Positions 1-9,374 of a stretch of 64,000 nucleotides of DNA are shown here, one piece after another. Each line of letters begins with the position of its first letter. Within the stretch, counting starts at the first letter, position 1. The DNA is from Pinibacter aurantiacus. GTDB taxonomy: Bacteria; Bacteroidota; Bacteroidia; Chitinophagales; Chitinophagaceae. The notes beneath the pieces were generated by a model. That model made no database searches. It saw only the letters and a program-made list of their open reading frames with translations, and was not told the origin of the DNA. A program made the translations under genes and the position numbers. The stretch covers positions 372,001-436,000 of the forward strand of contig NZ_JAHSPG010000016.1 in assembly GCF_019130065.1 (NCBI RefSeq). Direction: 5' to 3'.

Positions 1-2465
1 ATGCGAAGTTTACAGATCCTGAAGACATGCGCAACATGGTTATCAAACAAGGCAGCAACGGTGGTAAAGTGTACCTGAAGGATGTGGCTGAAGTAGTAGA
101 TGCGCAAACAGACGCTACAACCATCAACCACTTTAACGGTGTTCCATCTTTGGGTGTTCAGGTAATGAAACAAAGTGATGCGAATGCGGTGGAGGTGAGT
201 GAATTGGTAAGACAACGTTTGGATAAGCTTACCACACAATACAAAAACATCGATTTGAAATTTGACATCGCATCTGACCAGTCAACTTATACATTGGCCT
301 CTTCTGATGCGGTTATTCATGACCTTATCCTTGCAGTATTTATCGTGGCGGTTGTGATGTTGTTGTTCCTGCACAGCTTGAGAAGTTCATTATTTGTGTT
401 GGTGGCATTGCCTGCATCCATGATCCCGGTGTTCATCTTCATGAATGTATTTGGCATGTCGCTCAACCTGATGACTTTGATGGGACTCTCATTGGTCGTT
501 GGTATCCTTGTGGATGATTCGATTGTAATCCTGGAGAACGTGATGCGACACATGGAGATGGGTAAGAACAAGGTGAAAGCAACAGTAGACGGGCGTTCTG
601 AAATTGGCTTTACTGCGATTGCCATTACATTGGTGGACGTTGTGGTGTTCGTGCCTGTTGCGTTGGCCGGTGGTATTATTGGTAACATTCTCCGCGAGTT
701 TGCATTGGTGGTAGTAAGTTCTACATTGATGAGCTTGCTGGTGTGTTTTACGCTTACACCTTTGCTGGCGGCACGTTACGGAAAGATCGTTCATTTGAAT
801 CCAAAATCATGGTGGGGTAAAATGAACATCTGGTTTGAAGATCGCATTACAAATTTGAGAGATGGCTATACTAGTATTTTGACTTGGGCGCTTAAACATA
901 AACGCTGGATTTTGGGTGGTACATTCGTGATATTTATCGCTTCTTTCATGCTATTGACCAAAGGTTTCATTGGATTTTCATTCGTAAGCAAAAGTGACAG
1001 AGGGGAGTTGAATATGAAACTGGAAATGGCACCACAAACAGCTGTCTATCAAAATAACCAGATCGTGCAACGGGCAGAAAAAATGCTGTTTGCACAACCG
1101 GAAGTGGTAAGTGTTTTCTCCAACGTTGGCTTCAGCAGCACGGCAGGTTTTACCGCTACAAACGGTGGTAACAGCAACGTGAGTGAATTGACTGTGGTAC
1201 TGGTGGACAAAGAAAAAAGAAAAGTATCGGATGATGAGTTTGGTATCCGCATGAAAAATATGATCGGGCAAATACCCGGCGTAAAGGTTACGGTGAGTCC
1301 GGTGAGCATTACAGGTAACACGCAAGTAGACGTTCAGGTGGCCGTGAAAGGCGCCAACCGTGGGGATATGCGCAAAACTGCTGCTCTGATAAAAGATGTA
1401 GTGGCGAAAACGCCCGGAACACAATATGTGAAATACAGCGTGGATGATCCGAAACCGGAAGTGGATATTAAACTTGATCGTGAAAAAATTGCAGCTTATG
1501 GTCTGAATGCATCTGATGTTGGTACTGCTATTGCGAATGCATTCAGTGGAAACGACAATGCTAAATTCAAATCAAATGGTAATGAGTACGACATCATGGT
1601 GAAGAACGATAAGTTTGATAAAACAAATATTGATGACGTCCGTCGCCTGCAGTTTACAAATTCCCAGGGAAAACAATTCCAGCTGTCGCAATTTGCAGAG
1701 ATCACCGAAACAATGGGTGAGACTGTAATGGAACGTATGGACAGGTTGCCATCAGTAACAATTAATGCTTCTGTTGTTGGTCGCTCTCCGGGAACGGTTG
1801 GTAATGAAATAAAAGCACAGGTCGATAAAATGCAATTGCCTACAGGTGTTACATGGCAGTTTATTGGTAACCTCGAGAACCAATCAAGATCATTTGGTAG
1901 TTTGCTTGGTGCGCTGGGTCTTGGAATTTTGCTGGTGTATTTGATCATGGTGGCGTTGTATGAAAATGCGATCTATCCGTTAGTAGTGTTGTTTGCATTG
2001 CCACTTGCGATGATAGGGGCATTCCTTGCACTGGCATTAACTATGCAGGATATGAGCATCTTTACCATGGTAGGTATCATCATGTTAATGGGACTTGTGG
2101 CAAAGAATGGTATCTTACTGGTCGACTTTACCAATCACCGGAAGGCTGAAGGCGCCTCACTTGTAGAGGCATTGATAGATGCCGGTCGCGAGCGTTTCCG
2201 GCCAATCCTTATGACCACCATCGCGATGATTGTGGGTATGTTGCCAATCGCATTGGCAGCAGGTGCCGGTGCAGAAGTTAAGAATGGTATGGCATGGGTT
2301 ATTATCGGTGGTCTTACCAGTTCGTTATTGTTAACACTGGTGGTAGTGCCTTGTGTTTATTATATCGTTGATAAATTACTTCACAGAATTACCCGCCGCA
2401 AACGCGTTCGTTTCTTCAAGAAGAGCCGTATTGCGCTGCAAGTAAAACATGCATGGGTTGAATAA
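1..2465 (+). CDS. RND-family efflux transporter permease subunit, 5' end outside window
   Basis: Inner-membrane permease of a resistance-nodulation-division tripartite efflux pump, driven by proton import. The frame is open from base 3, so the ATG at 27 is internal and roughly the first 200 residues lie outside the window. Visible features are the hydrophobic TM2-TM6 block, the charged TM4 motif GILVDDSIVILEN whose Asp pair corresponds to the proton-relay aspartates, a large periplasmic segment, and a second TM block near the C-terminus (GLVAKNGILLVDF). The C-terminal tail is basic. The membrane-fusion and outer-membrane partners are presumably upstream. AcrB/MexB-like (HAE-1) versus another RND class cannot be fixed, and the substrate is unknown. 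Confidence 0.93.
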   Translation, partial: AKFTDPEDMRNMVIKQGSNGGKVYLKDVAEVVDAQTDATTINHFNGVPSLGVQVMKQSDANAVEVSELVRQRLDKLTTQYKNIDLKFDIASDQSTYTLASSDAVIHDLILAVFIVAVVMLLFLHSLRSSLFVLVALPASMIPVFIFMNVFGMSLNLMTLMGLSLVVGILVDDSIVILENVMRHMEMGKNKVKATVDGRSEIGFTAIAITLVDVVVFVPVALAGGIIGNILREFALVVVSSTLMSLLVCFTLTPLLAARYGKIVHLNPKSWWGKMNIWFEDRITNLRDGYTSILTWALKHKRWILGGTFVIFIASFMLLTKGFIGFSFVSKSDRGELNMKLEMAPQTAVYQNNQIVQRAEKMLFAQPEVVSVFSNVGFSSTAGFTATNGGNSNVSELTVVLVDKEKRKVSDDEFGIRMKNMIGQIPGVKVTVSPVSITGNTQVDVQVAVKGANRGDMRKTAALIKDVVAKTPGTQYVKYSVDDPKPEVDIKLDREKIAAYGLNASDVGTAIANAFSGNDNAKFKSNGNEYDIMVKNDKFDKTNIDDVRRLQFTNSQGKQFQLSQFAEITETMGETVMERMDRLPSVTINASVVGRSPGTVGNEIKAQVDKMQLPTGVTWQFIGNLENQSRSFGSLLGALGLGILLVYLIMVALYENAIYPLVVLFALPLAMIGAFLALALTMQDMSIFTMVGIIMLMGLVAKNGILLVDFTNHRKAEGASLVEALIDAGRERFRPILMTTIAMIVGMLPIALAAGAGAEVKNGMAWVIIGGLTSSLLLTLVVVPCVYYIVDKLLHRITRRKRVRFFKKSRIALQVKHAWVE

Positions 2466-2467
2466 AA

Positions 2468-2515
2468 TTAAAAAGCAGAAGCCGCTTGAACTTTCAAGCG
2501 GCTTCTGCTTTTTAA
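2468..2515. terminator. bidirectional intrinsic terminator
   Basis: Perfect stem with arms AAAAAGCAGAAGCCGCTTGA and its complement around a 3-nt loop, flanked by A-tract and T-tract. It starts 3 nt after the RND stop codon and can serve both the RND gene and the convergent TraB/GumN gene. Confidence 0.9.
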
Positions 2516-2618
2516 TAACTGAATAACTGAATGACTGAATAACTGAACTTTAATCTACAATCAGTGATTTCGATATTCAAATACTCAGTTATTCAGTCAT
2601 TCAGTTACTCAGTTATTA
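2514..2618. repeat. octad-word hairpin, AATAACTG family
   Basis: The left arm repeats the 8-nt word AATAACTG (one copy AATGACTG); the right arm carries the complementary CAGTTATT words. A roughly 33-nt unique loop separates them. It sits between convergent genes directly after an ordinary terminator, and the right arm abuts the TAA of the TraB/GumN gene. Confidence 0.85.
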
Positions 2619-5600
2619 TTCATATCTCGAAGACTTCGCGGCATCGTTTATATAGCTGTCGTCATCATCATCTCCTGATGAGTTTCCGAAGAACCTTGAA
2701 GAACTGGGTCTCAGGTCGTACAAAGTTTCTTTCAAAAGTTTTTGCAAGGTTGGTGCGACGTCTTTTTTACCAGGCTTGTAAGTTTCCTGTGTAAGTTTTG
2801 TAAAGCCCCTTGTATTGCTGTCCTCATCATTGTCATCATCATCGTCGTCATTATCTCCATCATCGCTGCTGTTTACTTTGGAAAGATCGAGCGGTTGCAA
2901 ACCACACATAGCGATCTTGTAATCATCATCATCTTTATTTTTCTTGTAACCATAAAAATAAACCCAGCCTTTGTATTTTGGTTGGTTTACCTGGAGCTTG
3001 TCAATCAAAATCAGCGAATCAAGATTTCCTGAAGTGTAACCGGAAGAAATGAGAATGCTTCTCGCCATAAGGTCCTGCGTCTTATATTTTTCCGGAAACA
3101 GTTTTTCTTTTTTACAGTCGACCAGCGCACTGTAAAGGTCTGCCCTGTATTTGTCGTCTGCAGCGAGTTTTGTAATGATGCTATCGGGAACAGGTTTGTT
3201 ATTCCGTATCATAACAACAGCTGTATTAAACAGTGTCTTTTTATCTTTCAGCACCAGTAGTTTATTAAACAGTGCCGGCACTTCTGTCGAATGGTCCCAA
3301 AATGGAATCAATAAAGTAGAATAGCTGCTTATGTCGTTTGAATTATAGTCATTGTAATCATAACTGTCGTTGTCGCTGTCTTTATTATCCTTATCATTCA
3401 GCTTGCTCATTTCTTTTTTTCTATCATAAGCTGCTTGTTTTTTGATCGCCTGTTTTGCTTCCAGCAAGAACTTGTTGTAGTGCTGTTTGTATTGGTCCGG
3501 TTTAACGTAACCGCTGTCAATTGCATCTTCCAATAATGAGGTAATAGTCGGCTTATAGTCTTCCAACACCATCAGGTCCATAAGTTCCGGTAGCAGAGGT
3601 GCAGACAATTGCAATGTATCAAACAGCGGCTGCCATTTTGAACTATAATTGCTGTAGTAGCTATATGACCTTAGTTTTTTACCTGATGATCGGGAAGTGA
3701 CTACGTCATCAACAAGGGCCTGGATATTGTAATTGTTAGACCCGGCATTAGAAGTACTCGTCAACGCAGGTGGCTCAACGATCACCAAATTTTTAAACGC
3801 ATTGAAAGAATAAGTAGTCTTGATGTCGAGCAATGCGTCCAATACTTCATTCTGCAGATCAGAAGTGTCTGTTACCTGTTTGTATAATTTCGACAAGTAG
3901 TTCACAGTAGCAGTGTCTCTGAAATTGCTCGCAATGCTTATCCATTTTCTTTTGACAACGAGGTAGTTTTTGTCTTTCCATGAAAGGCGCTCAATCGCCT
4001 TTATAACATTGGGAAGATCGGTTGAGTCAAATAAAGACGGACTTACCGCCCTCAACGCTTTTGCTGAAACAGCGCTGTCTTTACTAAAATAATCTTCAAA
4101 AAGTTTGTTCGACTTTTTTACAAACGGGTTGAAACTTTTGATGCTATCTGATGGTGTAAATGTTTCAAATACATTTTTGATAAAATCGCTTTTGGCAGAG
4201 ATAGTGTCACCTTGCGACATAAGGTTGAAGGTGGTTCCATTGTGGTAAAGCGACTTCATGATCAGGGTTCTGCTGCTTCCCGAATCGCCGTATTCAACAT
4301 AGCTGCATTTCCAGTTGCCCGGTGCTGTATATGTTTGTTTTTTGCGAACCTGGTATTTAAAATCACTGCGCATCATTAATCTTTTATCAGAGAAAAAGGC
4401 CGCAGAATCTTTTATGTAAACGTATTGTGGAAAACGAATGGACGTAACGCTTACGTGTTCGCCGGTTGTGTCATTGCCAATATTTTTGATGAAGAAGCTG
4501 CTCAATGCATCCTGCAAAGCAGATTTATTGTCATCATCTGAATTGGCATACATGTCGAGTGATGGATTATCTGAACTATCCACTTCTGTTTTGTAGAAAA
4601 GAGGACTATTTACAGTGTAGCCAACCGCAGTGTCGGTGCGTAGTTTACTCTCTTTATACACAAAGGGCGTTATCTCAAACGAGTTGATAAAGTTGTCGGC
4701 GCTGGCTTCATTTTGTTTGTATTTTGCACCTATCACGTAATAGTTATTGCCCTGGATCAGGTAACGAACTTTTACTGTAGAACCATCCGCATGTTGGTAT
4801 TTGGCGTTGATAACAGGATATCTGTTGACGTTGCCCAATTTGCCGCTGGCAGGTTGTTTCAACATCCTGGAGCTGGTAAAACTTTCCTCCATCAACCTGA
4901 GTTCGAAGCTGTCTTTTTCGATGTACTCGTATTGTTGAACGGTGGTTTTGAAAATGAAATAGGCGCTGTTGTTTGCGTCCTTGCTTAACCATTCGCTTCT
5001 GTCGCGGTCGTTCCTTTCATTGGCAATATAAAAAGGTTCTGAAGGGAAACTAGCTTTAAAACCTCCGTATGGCGGTTGATACAAAGTGGCCTGCGTATTT
5101 TTTGCAGGGAAATTTATTGATGAAAAAAACTGGTCAGCTTCCTTGCCTTCTGTAATGTAATCAGCAATTCCGCTGATTTTGAAAATCAAAACTTCATCCG
5201 GCAAAATGAAAATGTTGTAACGCTGCACATCGCCTTTCCTGGTTTTGTTTACAATGTCAAATCCATTGTAGCCGTTTCGCGAAATCGCTTTCTTTGATAA
5301 TATTTTGCCTGGAATATTTTCATACAGGAGACTATCGGTTTTTCTACTAACAGTTTCGATAGAATTTCCAAGCAACGAAGCGTTGGTTTTAACACGTGTT
5401 GCCATGTAATAGCTGCCGTTGCTCATGTCGGCATACTGCAGCATATTCAGGTGCCCGAGTGTATTGTATCTATAGAGTTTTGGCCCGGGAATGTCAACTT
5501 TGAAAACGCTGTCTTCGGAATACTGTGTGTTGAAAGTCAGCGGAACTCTTATCTTTTCAATTTTTTCCTTTTCCTCTCCATCGCGTTGACCAGTGTAAAC

Positions 5601-6524
5601 GGGACGAAGCTTGTATCCTTTTTTGCGCAGCATTTCAATTACGCCTCTTTCGCCCGGAAGGTGAGCGGCGCCCACTCCAACAAACAGAGAGTGTTTTTGA
5701 ATGATCGTATCTATAGAATTGGCTTGTATTTCATTTCTTTTGTACAAAAATTTTTCCTGGAAAGCATCAGAAGTTACACTTGCTACTTCCAGTGAATCCA
5801 GTACATCCAGATCGCCGCGTCGGTAGGCATCCTCCATTCTTTTTCTGCCACCATAGCTATCATAGTCGTAGCGCTGCTTGCGATTCTTGTCTTTGTACAT
5901 TGCCGCGTAAGCCTCTTTTACAATGCGGTTCGATTCTTTATAATCCTCCACGCCCGTAACAATTTTGTTCAGCTTGCGACCCATGCGGTAGATGTACATG
6001 TCCAGGTACGTTTCCTCCTCAAAGTCCTCCATGCCAACATTGTTGCGATACAACATTCCATTAACCATTCGTGCCTCTGAGGATAGTGCCAGTTTTATTC
6101 TGGATTCGTAATTGCCTATGGCAAAAGTTTGCTGGGTGAGTCGATCGTTTGCTTCTGAAAACGTACTGTAATAATTATTGCCGTAGGGATTCGTGCCTTT
6201 GCCGTCGGCCCATTCCTGCTGCCACACTTCGGGGTTTTGTTCCAGCGCAACCACTTCAACATTTTTTATAGCATTGTAAAATGAATCGCTGAGATTGAAA
6301 ACTAATTTGTTGCTCACATGCATTGTTCCAAACAGGTAAGAAGGCTTCTTCATGCCCTTGCCGGTGATTTCCCAAAGCAGACTTGTGTATTTTTTTTGAG
6401 GCGCAGAAGGCGCAGATATAACCGTTACCTTTTGTGTGGTTTTCTTTTTCTTCTGGGCATACGAAGGGGTTACGAAAAAAAGAACGCAAATAAGTGCAAA
6501 CGGTAAGCCAGGTTTAATTTTCAT
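2616..6524 (-). CDS. very large TraB/GumN-family secreted protein
   Basis: Protein of 1302 residues with a signal peptide (about 1-23). Residues about 48-312 form a TraB/PrgY/GumN domain, with GTMH near its start and GVGAAHLPG near its end; these are the His-containing motifs of this Tiki-related putative metalloprotease fold. The remaining thousand or so residues match nothing I recognise: mixed charged/Tyr-rich sequence, then very acidic stretches near the C-terminus (an Asp run around residue 1235 and GDDDDD near residue 1290). Ordinary GumN proteins are about 300 residues. No enzymatic activity can be assigned to the extension. It stands alone, convergent with the RND gene, and its export implies a periplasmic or surface role. 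Confidence 0.8.
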   Translation of the reverse strand: MKIKPGLPFALICVLFFVTPSYAQKKKKTTQKVTVISAPSAPQKKYTSLLWEITGKGMKKPSYLFGTMHVSNKLVFNLSDSFYNAIKNVEVVALEQNPEVWQQEWADGKGTNPYGNNYYSTFSEANDRLTQQTFAIGNYESRIKLALSSEARMVNGMLYRNNVGMEDFEEETYLDMYIYRMGRKLNKIVTGVEDYKESNRIVKEAYAAMYKDKNRKQRYDYDSYGGRKRMEDAYRRGDLDVLDSLEVASVTSDAFQEKFLYKRNEIQANSIDTIIQKHSLFVGVGAAHLPGERGVIEMLRKKGYKLRPVYTGQRDGEEKEKIEKIRVPLTFNTQYSEDSVFKVDIPGPKLYRYNTLGHLNMLQYADMSNGSYYMATRVKTNASLLGNSIETVSRKTDSLLYENIPGKILSKKAISRNGYNGFDIVNKTRKGDVQRYNIFILPDEVLIFKISGIADYITEGKEADQFFSSINFPAKNTQATLYQPPYGGFKASFPSEPFYIANERNDRDRSEWLSKDANNSAYFIFKTTVQQYEYIEKDSFELRLMEESFTSSRMLKQPASGKLGNVNRYPVINAKYQHADGSTVKVRYLIQGNNYYVIGAKYKQNEASADNFINSFEITPFVYKESKLRTDTAVGYTVNSPLFYKTEVDSSDNPSLDMYANSDDDNKSALQDALSSFFIKNIGNDTTGEHVSVTSIRFPQYVYIKDSAAFFSDKRLMMRSDFKYQVRKKQTYTAPGNWKCSYVEYGDSGSSRTLIMKSLYHNGTTFNLMSQGDTISAKSDFIKNVFETFTPSDSIKSFNPFVKKSNKLFEDYFSKDSAVSAKALRAVSPSLFDSTDLPNVIKAIERLSWKDKNYLVVKRKWISIASNFRDTATVNYLSKLYKQVTDTSDLQNEVLDALLDIKTTYSFNAFKNLVIVEPPALTSTSNAGSNNYNIQALVDDVVTSRSSGKKLRSYSYYSNYSSKWQPLFDTLQLSAPLLPELMDLMVLEDYKPTITSLLEDAIDSGYVKPDQYKQHYNKFLLEAKQAIKKQAAYDRKKEMSKLNDKDNKDSDNDSYDYNDYNSNDISSYSTLLIPFWDHSTEVPALFNKLLVLKDKKTLFNTAVVMIRNNKPVPDSIITKLAADDKYRADLYSALVDCKKEKLFPEKYKTQDLMARSILISSGYTSGNLDSLILIDKLQVNQPKYKGWVYFYGYKKNKDDDDYKIAMCGLQPLDLSKVNSSDDGDNDDDDDDNDEDSNTRGFTKLTQETYKPGKKDVAPTLQKLLKETLYDLRPSSSRFFGNSSGDDDDDSYINDAAKSSRYE

Positions 6525-6818
6525 ATAAAAGGGTTTTGTGCCTCTAATCCACCTTAAGTTAGTTAAAAAATGAAAATCCCGATCACATTTAACGAATCAC
6601 AAGAGAATATCAGGGTTTTAGATCGTTTTTCAGGGTTTTGTGCAACAAAAGTGAGGTTTTTCTTCGGGGCAGGACAGTATTTTAATATAACCCCATAGAT
6701 GGCGTTTTATTGCTTTTCCGTAGGGATTTGAGGAAAATAAATGAATTATTGAAGGATTGAATGGATGACTATGGAGTTGGGGAGGATAAGTCAGGGAAAA
6801 AGGTAAGTATTTGTGTGG
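6525..6818. other. intergenic stretch without a convincing gene
   Basis: AT-rich spacer between the start of the TraB/GumN gene and the end of the PIN gene. It holds the 5' leader of the former. Around 6735-6775 there are degenerate words related to the AATAACTG hairpin family (GAATTATTGAAGGATTGAATGG) but no complementary arm. No ORF worth calling was seen. Confidence 0.5.
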
Positions 6819-7372
6819 TTATCTGAGAAGACCGACAGATTTTTTCAAGCCGCATTTTTCTAAAGTGTCCAGCATTTGTATTTTAGTACGAGGTGGATCT
6901 TTTAAAGATTCGATCAGTTTGTCGAAGGCTTCCAATACAGCTTGCTTATCTGCTTCGATTAGTCTTAGGATGAATACGTCAGGGGAAATTGCTTCAATAT
7001 TGTGTTCTTCAAGCTTGGATTTTGGAAAGTCTTTAAGGTTGTTGGTGATGATGAAAGTAGCGTTACCCTGGATAGCTGCGGCAAGTACATGTCTGTCGTT
7101 TTCATCGGGTAACCAGATGGAATCTATAAATTTTTCATGCCCAATCACGTTTGCATTTTCAAAAGCTGCATTCATAAGCATTCTTGTTCTTTTCAGCTTT
7201 GTGTCTGCTAAATCCTTTCTTTTTTGTAAAAGGTTATTCAGCCATTCGTCAAGAATCTTTCGGTCCATTTTGGGACATATAAATTTTTTCCGGCTAATCG
7301 CAGCAAAAAATCTCTAAGTGGTGCGGCATAAATAACATTGGCGTCAAGTAGGGCGATTGGCAATTTATTCAT
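6819..7372 (-). pseudogene. PIN-domain toxin, interrupted by a single-base frameshift
   Basis: Reading from 7372 gives MNKLPIALLDANVIYAAP and on to YVPKWTER, which matches the N-terminus of PIN-domain ribonucleases (first catalytic Asp in LLDANV). This frame stops soon after. The family pattern resumes as ILDEWLNNLLQKRKDL in the -1 frame, the open frame starting at 7268. Restoring one A in the A-run at about 7258-7260 would join them into a protein of about 184 residues that keeps the later acidic residues (DENDRHVLAAA, TNNLKDF). The start overlaps the antitoxin stop by 8 nt, so translation is coupled. Either the toxin is dead or the base is a sequencing error. The PIN family is an established toxin class; the target RNA is unknown. 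Confidence 0.8.
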
Positions 7373-7826
7373 AATCCCATAAGTTAAGTCTCTGAGCCTC
7401 TGCTGTCAAAAGATCAAGTGCCCGGTCTTGTCTTTTTCTAAATTCTTTATCGTACGCAACAACATCTGCAAGTTTCATGCGTCTATGAGTTCCTATTTTT
7501 TGATATGGAATTTTCCCCTCTTCCAATAATTTAATAACATAGGGGCGGGAAAAATGAAGAATATCGGCTGCTTGCTGAGTAGAAATTAATAAGTCAGTAG
7601 TAAGAACGGTAACGGATTTTCCGTACGCCATGCCGTCGACTATTTCATAAAAGAAACTGACCGCTTTGGTCGGAACACTGATACTGTTTCCATTCTTGCC
7701 GACTGTTACAATTGTCGTTGCAGCTTTTTTCTTTTTAGACTGCCGCTGTAGTTTTTGAATTTCGCTCATTGCTTCTTTGGCTATTTTTTGTTCATGTTTT
7801 GTTGGTTTGAAGGTTACTGCTTGCAT
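7365..7826 (-). CDS. HTH (excisionase-type) DNA-binding antitoxin
   Basis: Protein of 153 residues. The central part (about 85-135: STQQAADILHFSRPYVIKLL followed by GKIPYQKIGTHRRMK) is a MerR/excisionase-like winged helix. The basic N-terminal region is probably less ordered. Overlap of its stop with the start of the PIN gene marks this as the antitoxin of a type II pair in which antitoxin comes first; the HTH part would repress the pair's promoter. A Bacteroidetes -7 box lies just upstream. Confidence 0.82.
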   Translation of the reverse strand: MQAVTFKPTKHEQKIAKEAMSEIQKLQRQSKKKKAATTIVTVGKNGNSISVPTKAVSFFYEIVDGMAYGKSVTVLTTDLLISTQQAADILHFSRPYVIKLLEEGKIPYQKIGTHRRMKLADVVAYDKEFRKRQDRALDLLTAEAQRLNLWDYE

Positions 7827-7843
7827 AAAAAATATTTGGTACT

Positions 7844-7851
7844 CAAATGTA
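7844..7851 (-). promoter_or_regulatory. -7 box of the antitoxin/toxin operon
   Basis: TACATTTG on the minus strand matches the Bacteroidetes TAnnTTTG -7 consensus, about 20 nt before the antitoxin start. It lies in the GTAC-flanked segment GTACATTTGAGTAC, a plausible autoregulatory site. A -33 TTG is not convincing. Confidence 0.5.
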
Positions 7852-7944
7852 CATAAACGAAATAAACGAAACGCATTTTTTCTTTTCGACTGCTAACTCC
7901 AATCATACAATTAATCAATAATTCAATCCCATAGTGTATAGTTT

Positions 7945-7976
7945 ATAAAAAAGGCCGCACCCAAAGTGCGGCCCAG
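7945..7976 (-). terminator. intrinsic terminator of the methionine operon
   Basis: Minus-strand stem GGGCCGCAC...GTGCGGCC followed by TTTTTT, about 35 nt beyond the homoserine dehydrogenase stop. Confidence 0.88.
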
Positions 7977-8011
7977 ACAAAAACTATAACAATGAAAAAT
8001 GAGAGAGCTGA

Positions 8012-9268
8012 TTAGAATATGCCTGCCAGTTCCAGGCTTTTTTTCTTGATGTTTCTTATTTCAACATCTTCGATAATGGAATCTGGCGCTACGATAAGTG
8101 ATGTGCCGTTTTCCTTCCACCATTTGCTGTTTTTAAGCTCTGCAAACGGCAATACGCCTACCAGGTAGCTTCTGCTTTCAGATGAGTGCCATTCTTCGAT
8201 CCAGTTGAATTTTTCTTTCGGAATGTTTCTCAAGTCTGTAAAACTCACGTACACTCTTATGTAAAAATCATCACTTAACTCATGCGGAGTGTGATGATAT
8301 AATTTTTTATACTCGTATTTATAGTCATAACGCAGTGATGAAATATCACTCAACACGGCAGAAGCAGTAGGGAAGCTGCCGGCGCCTTTCCCGTAAAAGA
8401 ATTGCTTATCTGCGAAACCACTTTCAATTACCACTCCATTGTATTCATTTTTTACAAATGATAAATGGTCATCAGCAGCAACAAATTGTGGTAATACAAA
8501 TGCCGCTACTTTCCCGTTCTTCAACTTCTTTGCCTGTGCAACCAGTTTTATTTGCAGATTTTTTTCTTTGGCCGCATTTGCGTCGGTTGCATCAATATTT
8601 TGAATGCCATTGAATACGATAGCATCGGGGTGGATTAGAATGCCGTAGGCATGCGTGAGCAGGAAGGCCCATTTGCTTACTGCGTCATGCCCTTCCACGT
8701 CAAGTGTTGGGTCAGATTCAGCAAAGCCAAGTTGCTGAGCAAGTATTAGAGCTTGCTGGAAATCGAGTTTATCCTCAAACATTTTCGTAAGGATAAAATT
8801 GGTAGAACCGTTTACGATTGCTTTAATTGAGTGCAGCAAATCGTTGTCATAGTATTCTTCCAGGTTACGGATAACAGGAATAGATGCGCAGGCCGCGGCT
8901 TCGCAAAGGAATGACTGACCTGTGGTTTGCTGCAATTTCAAAATGGCTGGCAAGTGTTCAGCGATCATTTTTTTGCTGGCACTTACTACAGATTTTCCGT
9001 TGGTCAAAGCTGTGCTCACAATTTCAAATGCGGCGTCTGCTTCGTTGATTACTTCTACGATCACATTGATTTCAGGATCGTTTAGTAGTACGTCCTTGTC
9101 TGTTGTAAATAAACTTGCCGGGGCATTTCTTTTTTTGTGTGCATCTTTAATACACACTTTTTTGATACTGGCTTTTAAAGACGGAGTTTGTTGTAAAACC
9201 TTATATAAACCTTCACCTACTACACCAAAACCAAAAAGACCGATCGTTAATTGCTTATGTGTTTCCAT
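8012..9268 (-). CDS. hom: homoserine dehydrogenase
   Basis: Catalyses NAD(P)H-dependent reduction of aspartate semialdehyde to homoserine, the branch compound for methionine and threonine. The N-terminus has the nucleotide-binding GLFGFGVVGEGLYK loop (about 9-22). The family signature region NGSTNFILTKM and the segment LGFAESDPTLDVEGHDA (substrate and catalytic part) follow. The C-terminal about 90 residues contain no clear ACT fold. It is monofunctional (no aspartokinase part). Last gene of a SAM-riboswitch operon, 106 nt after the QueF-like gene; the spacer contains a word-repeat hairpin. Confidence 0.93.
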   Translation of the reverse strand: METHKQLTIGLFGFGVVGEGLYKVLQQTPSLKASIKKVCIKDAHKKRNAPASLFTTDKDVLLNDPEINVIVEVINEADAAFEIVSTALTNGKSVVSASKKMIAEHLPAILKLQQTTGQSFLCEAAACASIPVIRNLEEYYDNDLLHSIKAIVNGSTNFILTKMFEDKLDFQQALILAQQLGFAESDPTLDVEGHDAVSKWAFLLTHAYGILIHPDAIVFNGIQNIDATDANAAKEKNLQIKLVAQAKKLKNGKVAAFVLPQFVAADDHLSFVKNEYNGVVIESGFADKQFFYGKGAGSFPTASAVLSDISSLRYDYKYEYKKLYHHTPHELSDDFYIRVYVSFTDLRNIPKEKFNWIEEWHSSESRSYLVGVLPFAELKNSKWWKENGTSLIVAPDSIIEDVEIRNIKKKSLELAGIF

Positions 9269-9302
9269 TGTATATGCTTAGTCTGATTTTAATTAAATAT
9301 TC

Positions 9303-9374
9303 GTCAATTGTCAATCGTGAAACGTGAATTCTCTCAAGGTGTGTCATTCACCCATTCTCGTTTCACCATTCCCG
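9303..9374. repeat. heptad-word hairpin, CGTGAAA family
   Basis: Words CGTGAAA/CGTGAAT on the left, TTTCACC/ATTCACC on the right; GTGAAACG at 9317 pairs with CGTTTCAC ending at 9366. It lies inside the methionine operon between the QueF-like gene and hom. Confidence 0.65.

Noticed and set aside
7280-7295. Programmed -1 frameshift at A AAA AAT in the PIN gene
   Set aside because: Slipping there would replace the conserved YVPKWTE segment by non-family residues; the family alignment places the shift later, at 7258-7260, favouring a deletion or read error.
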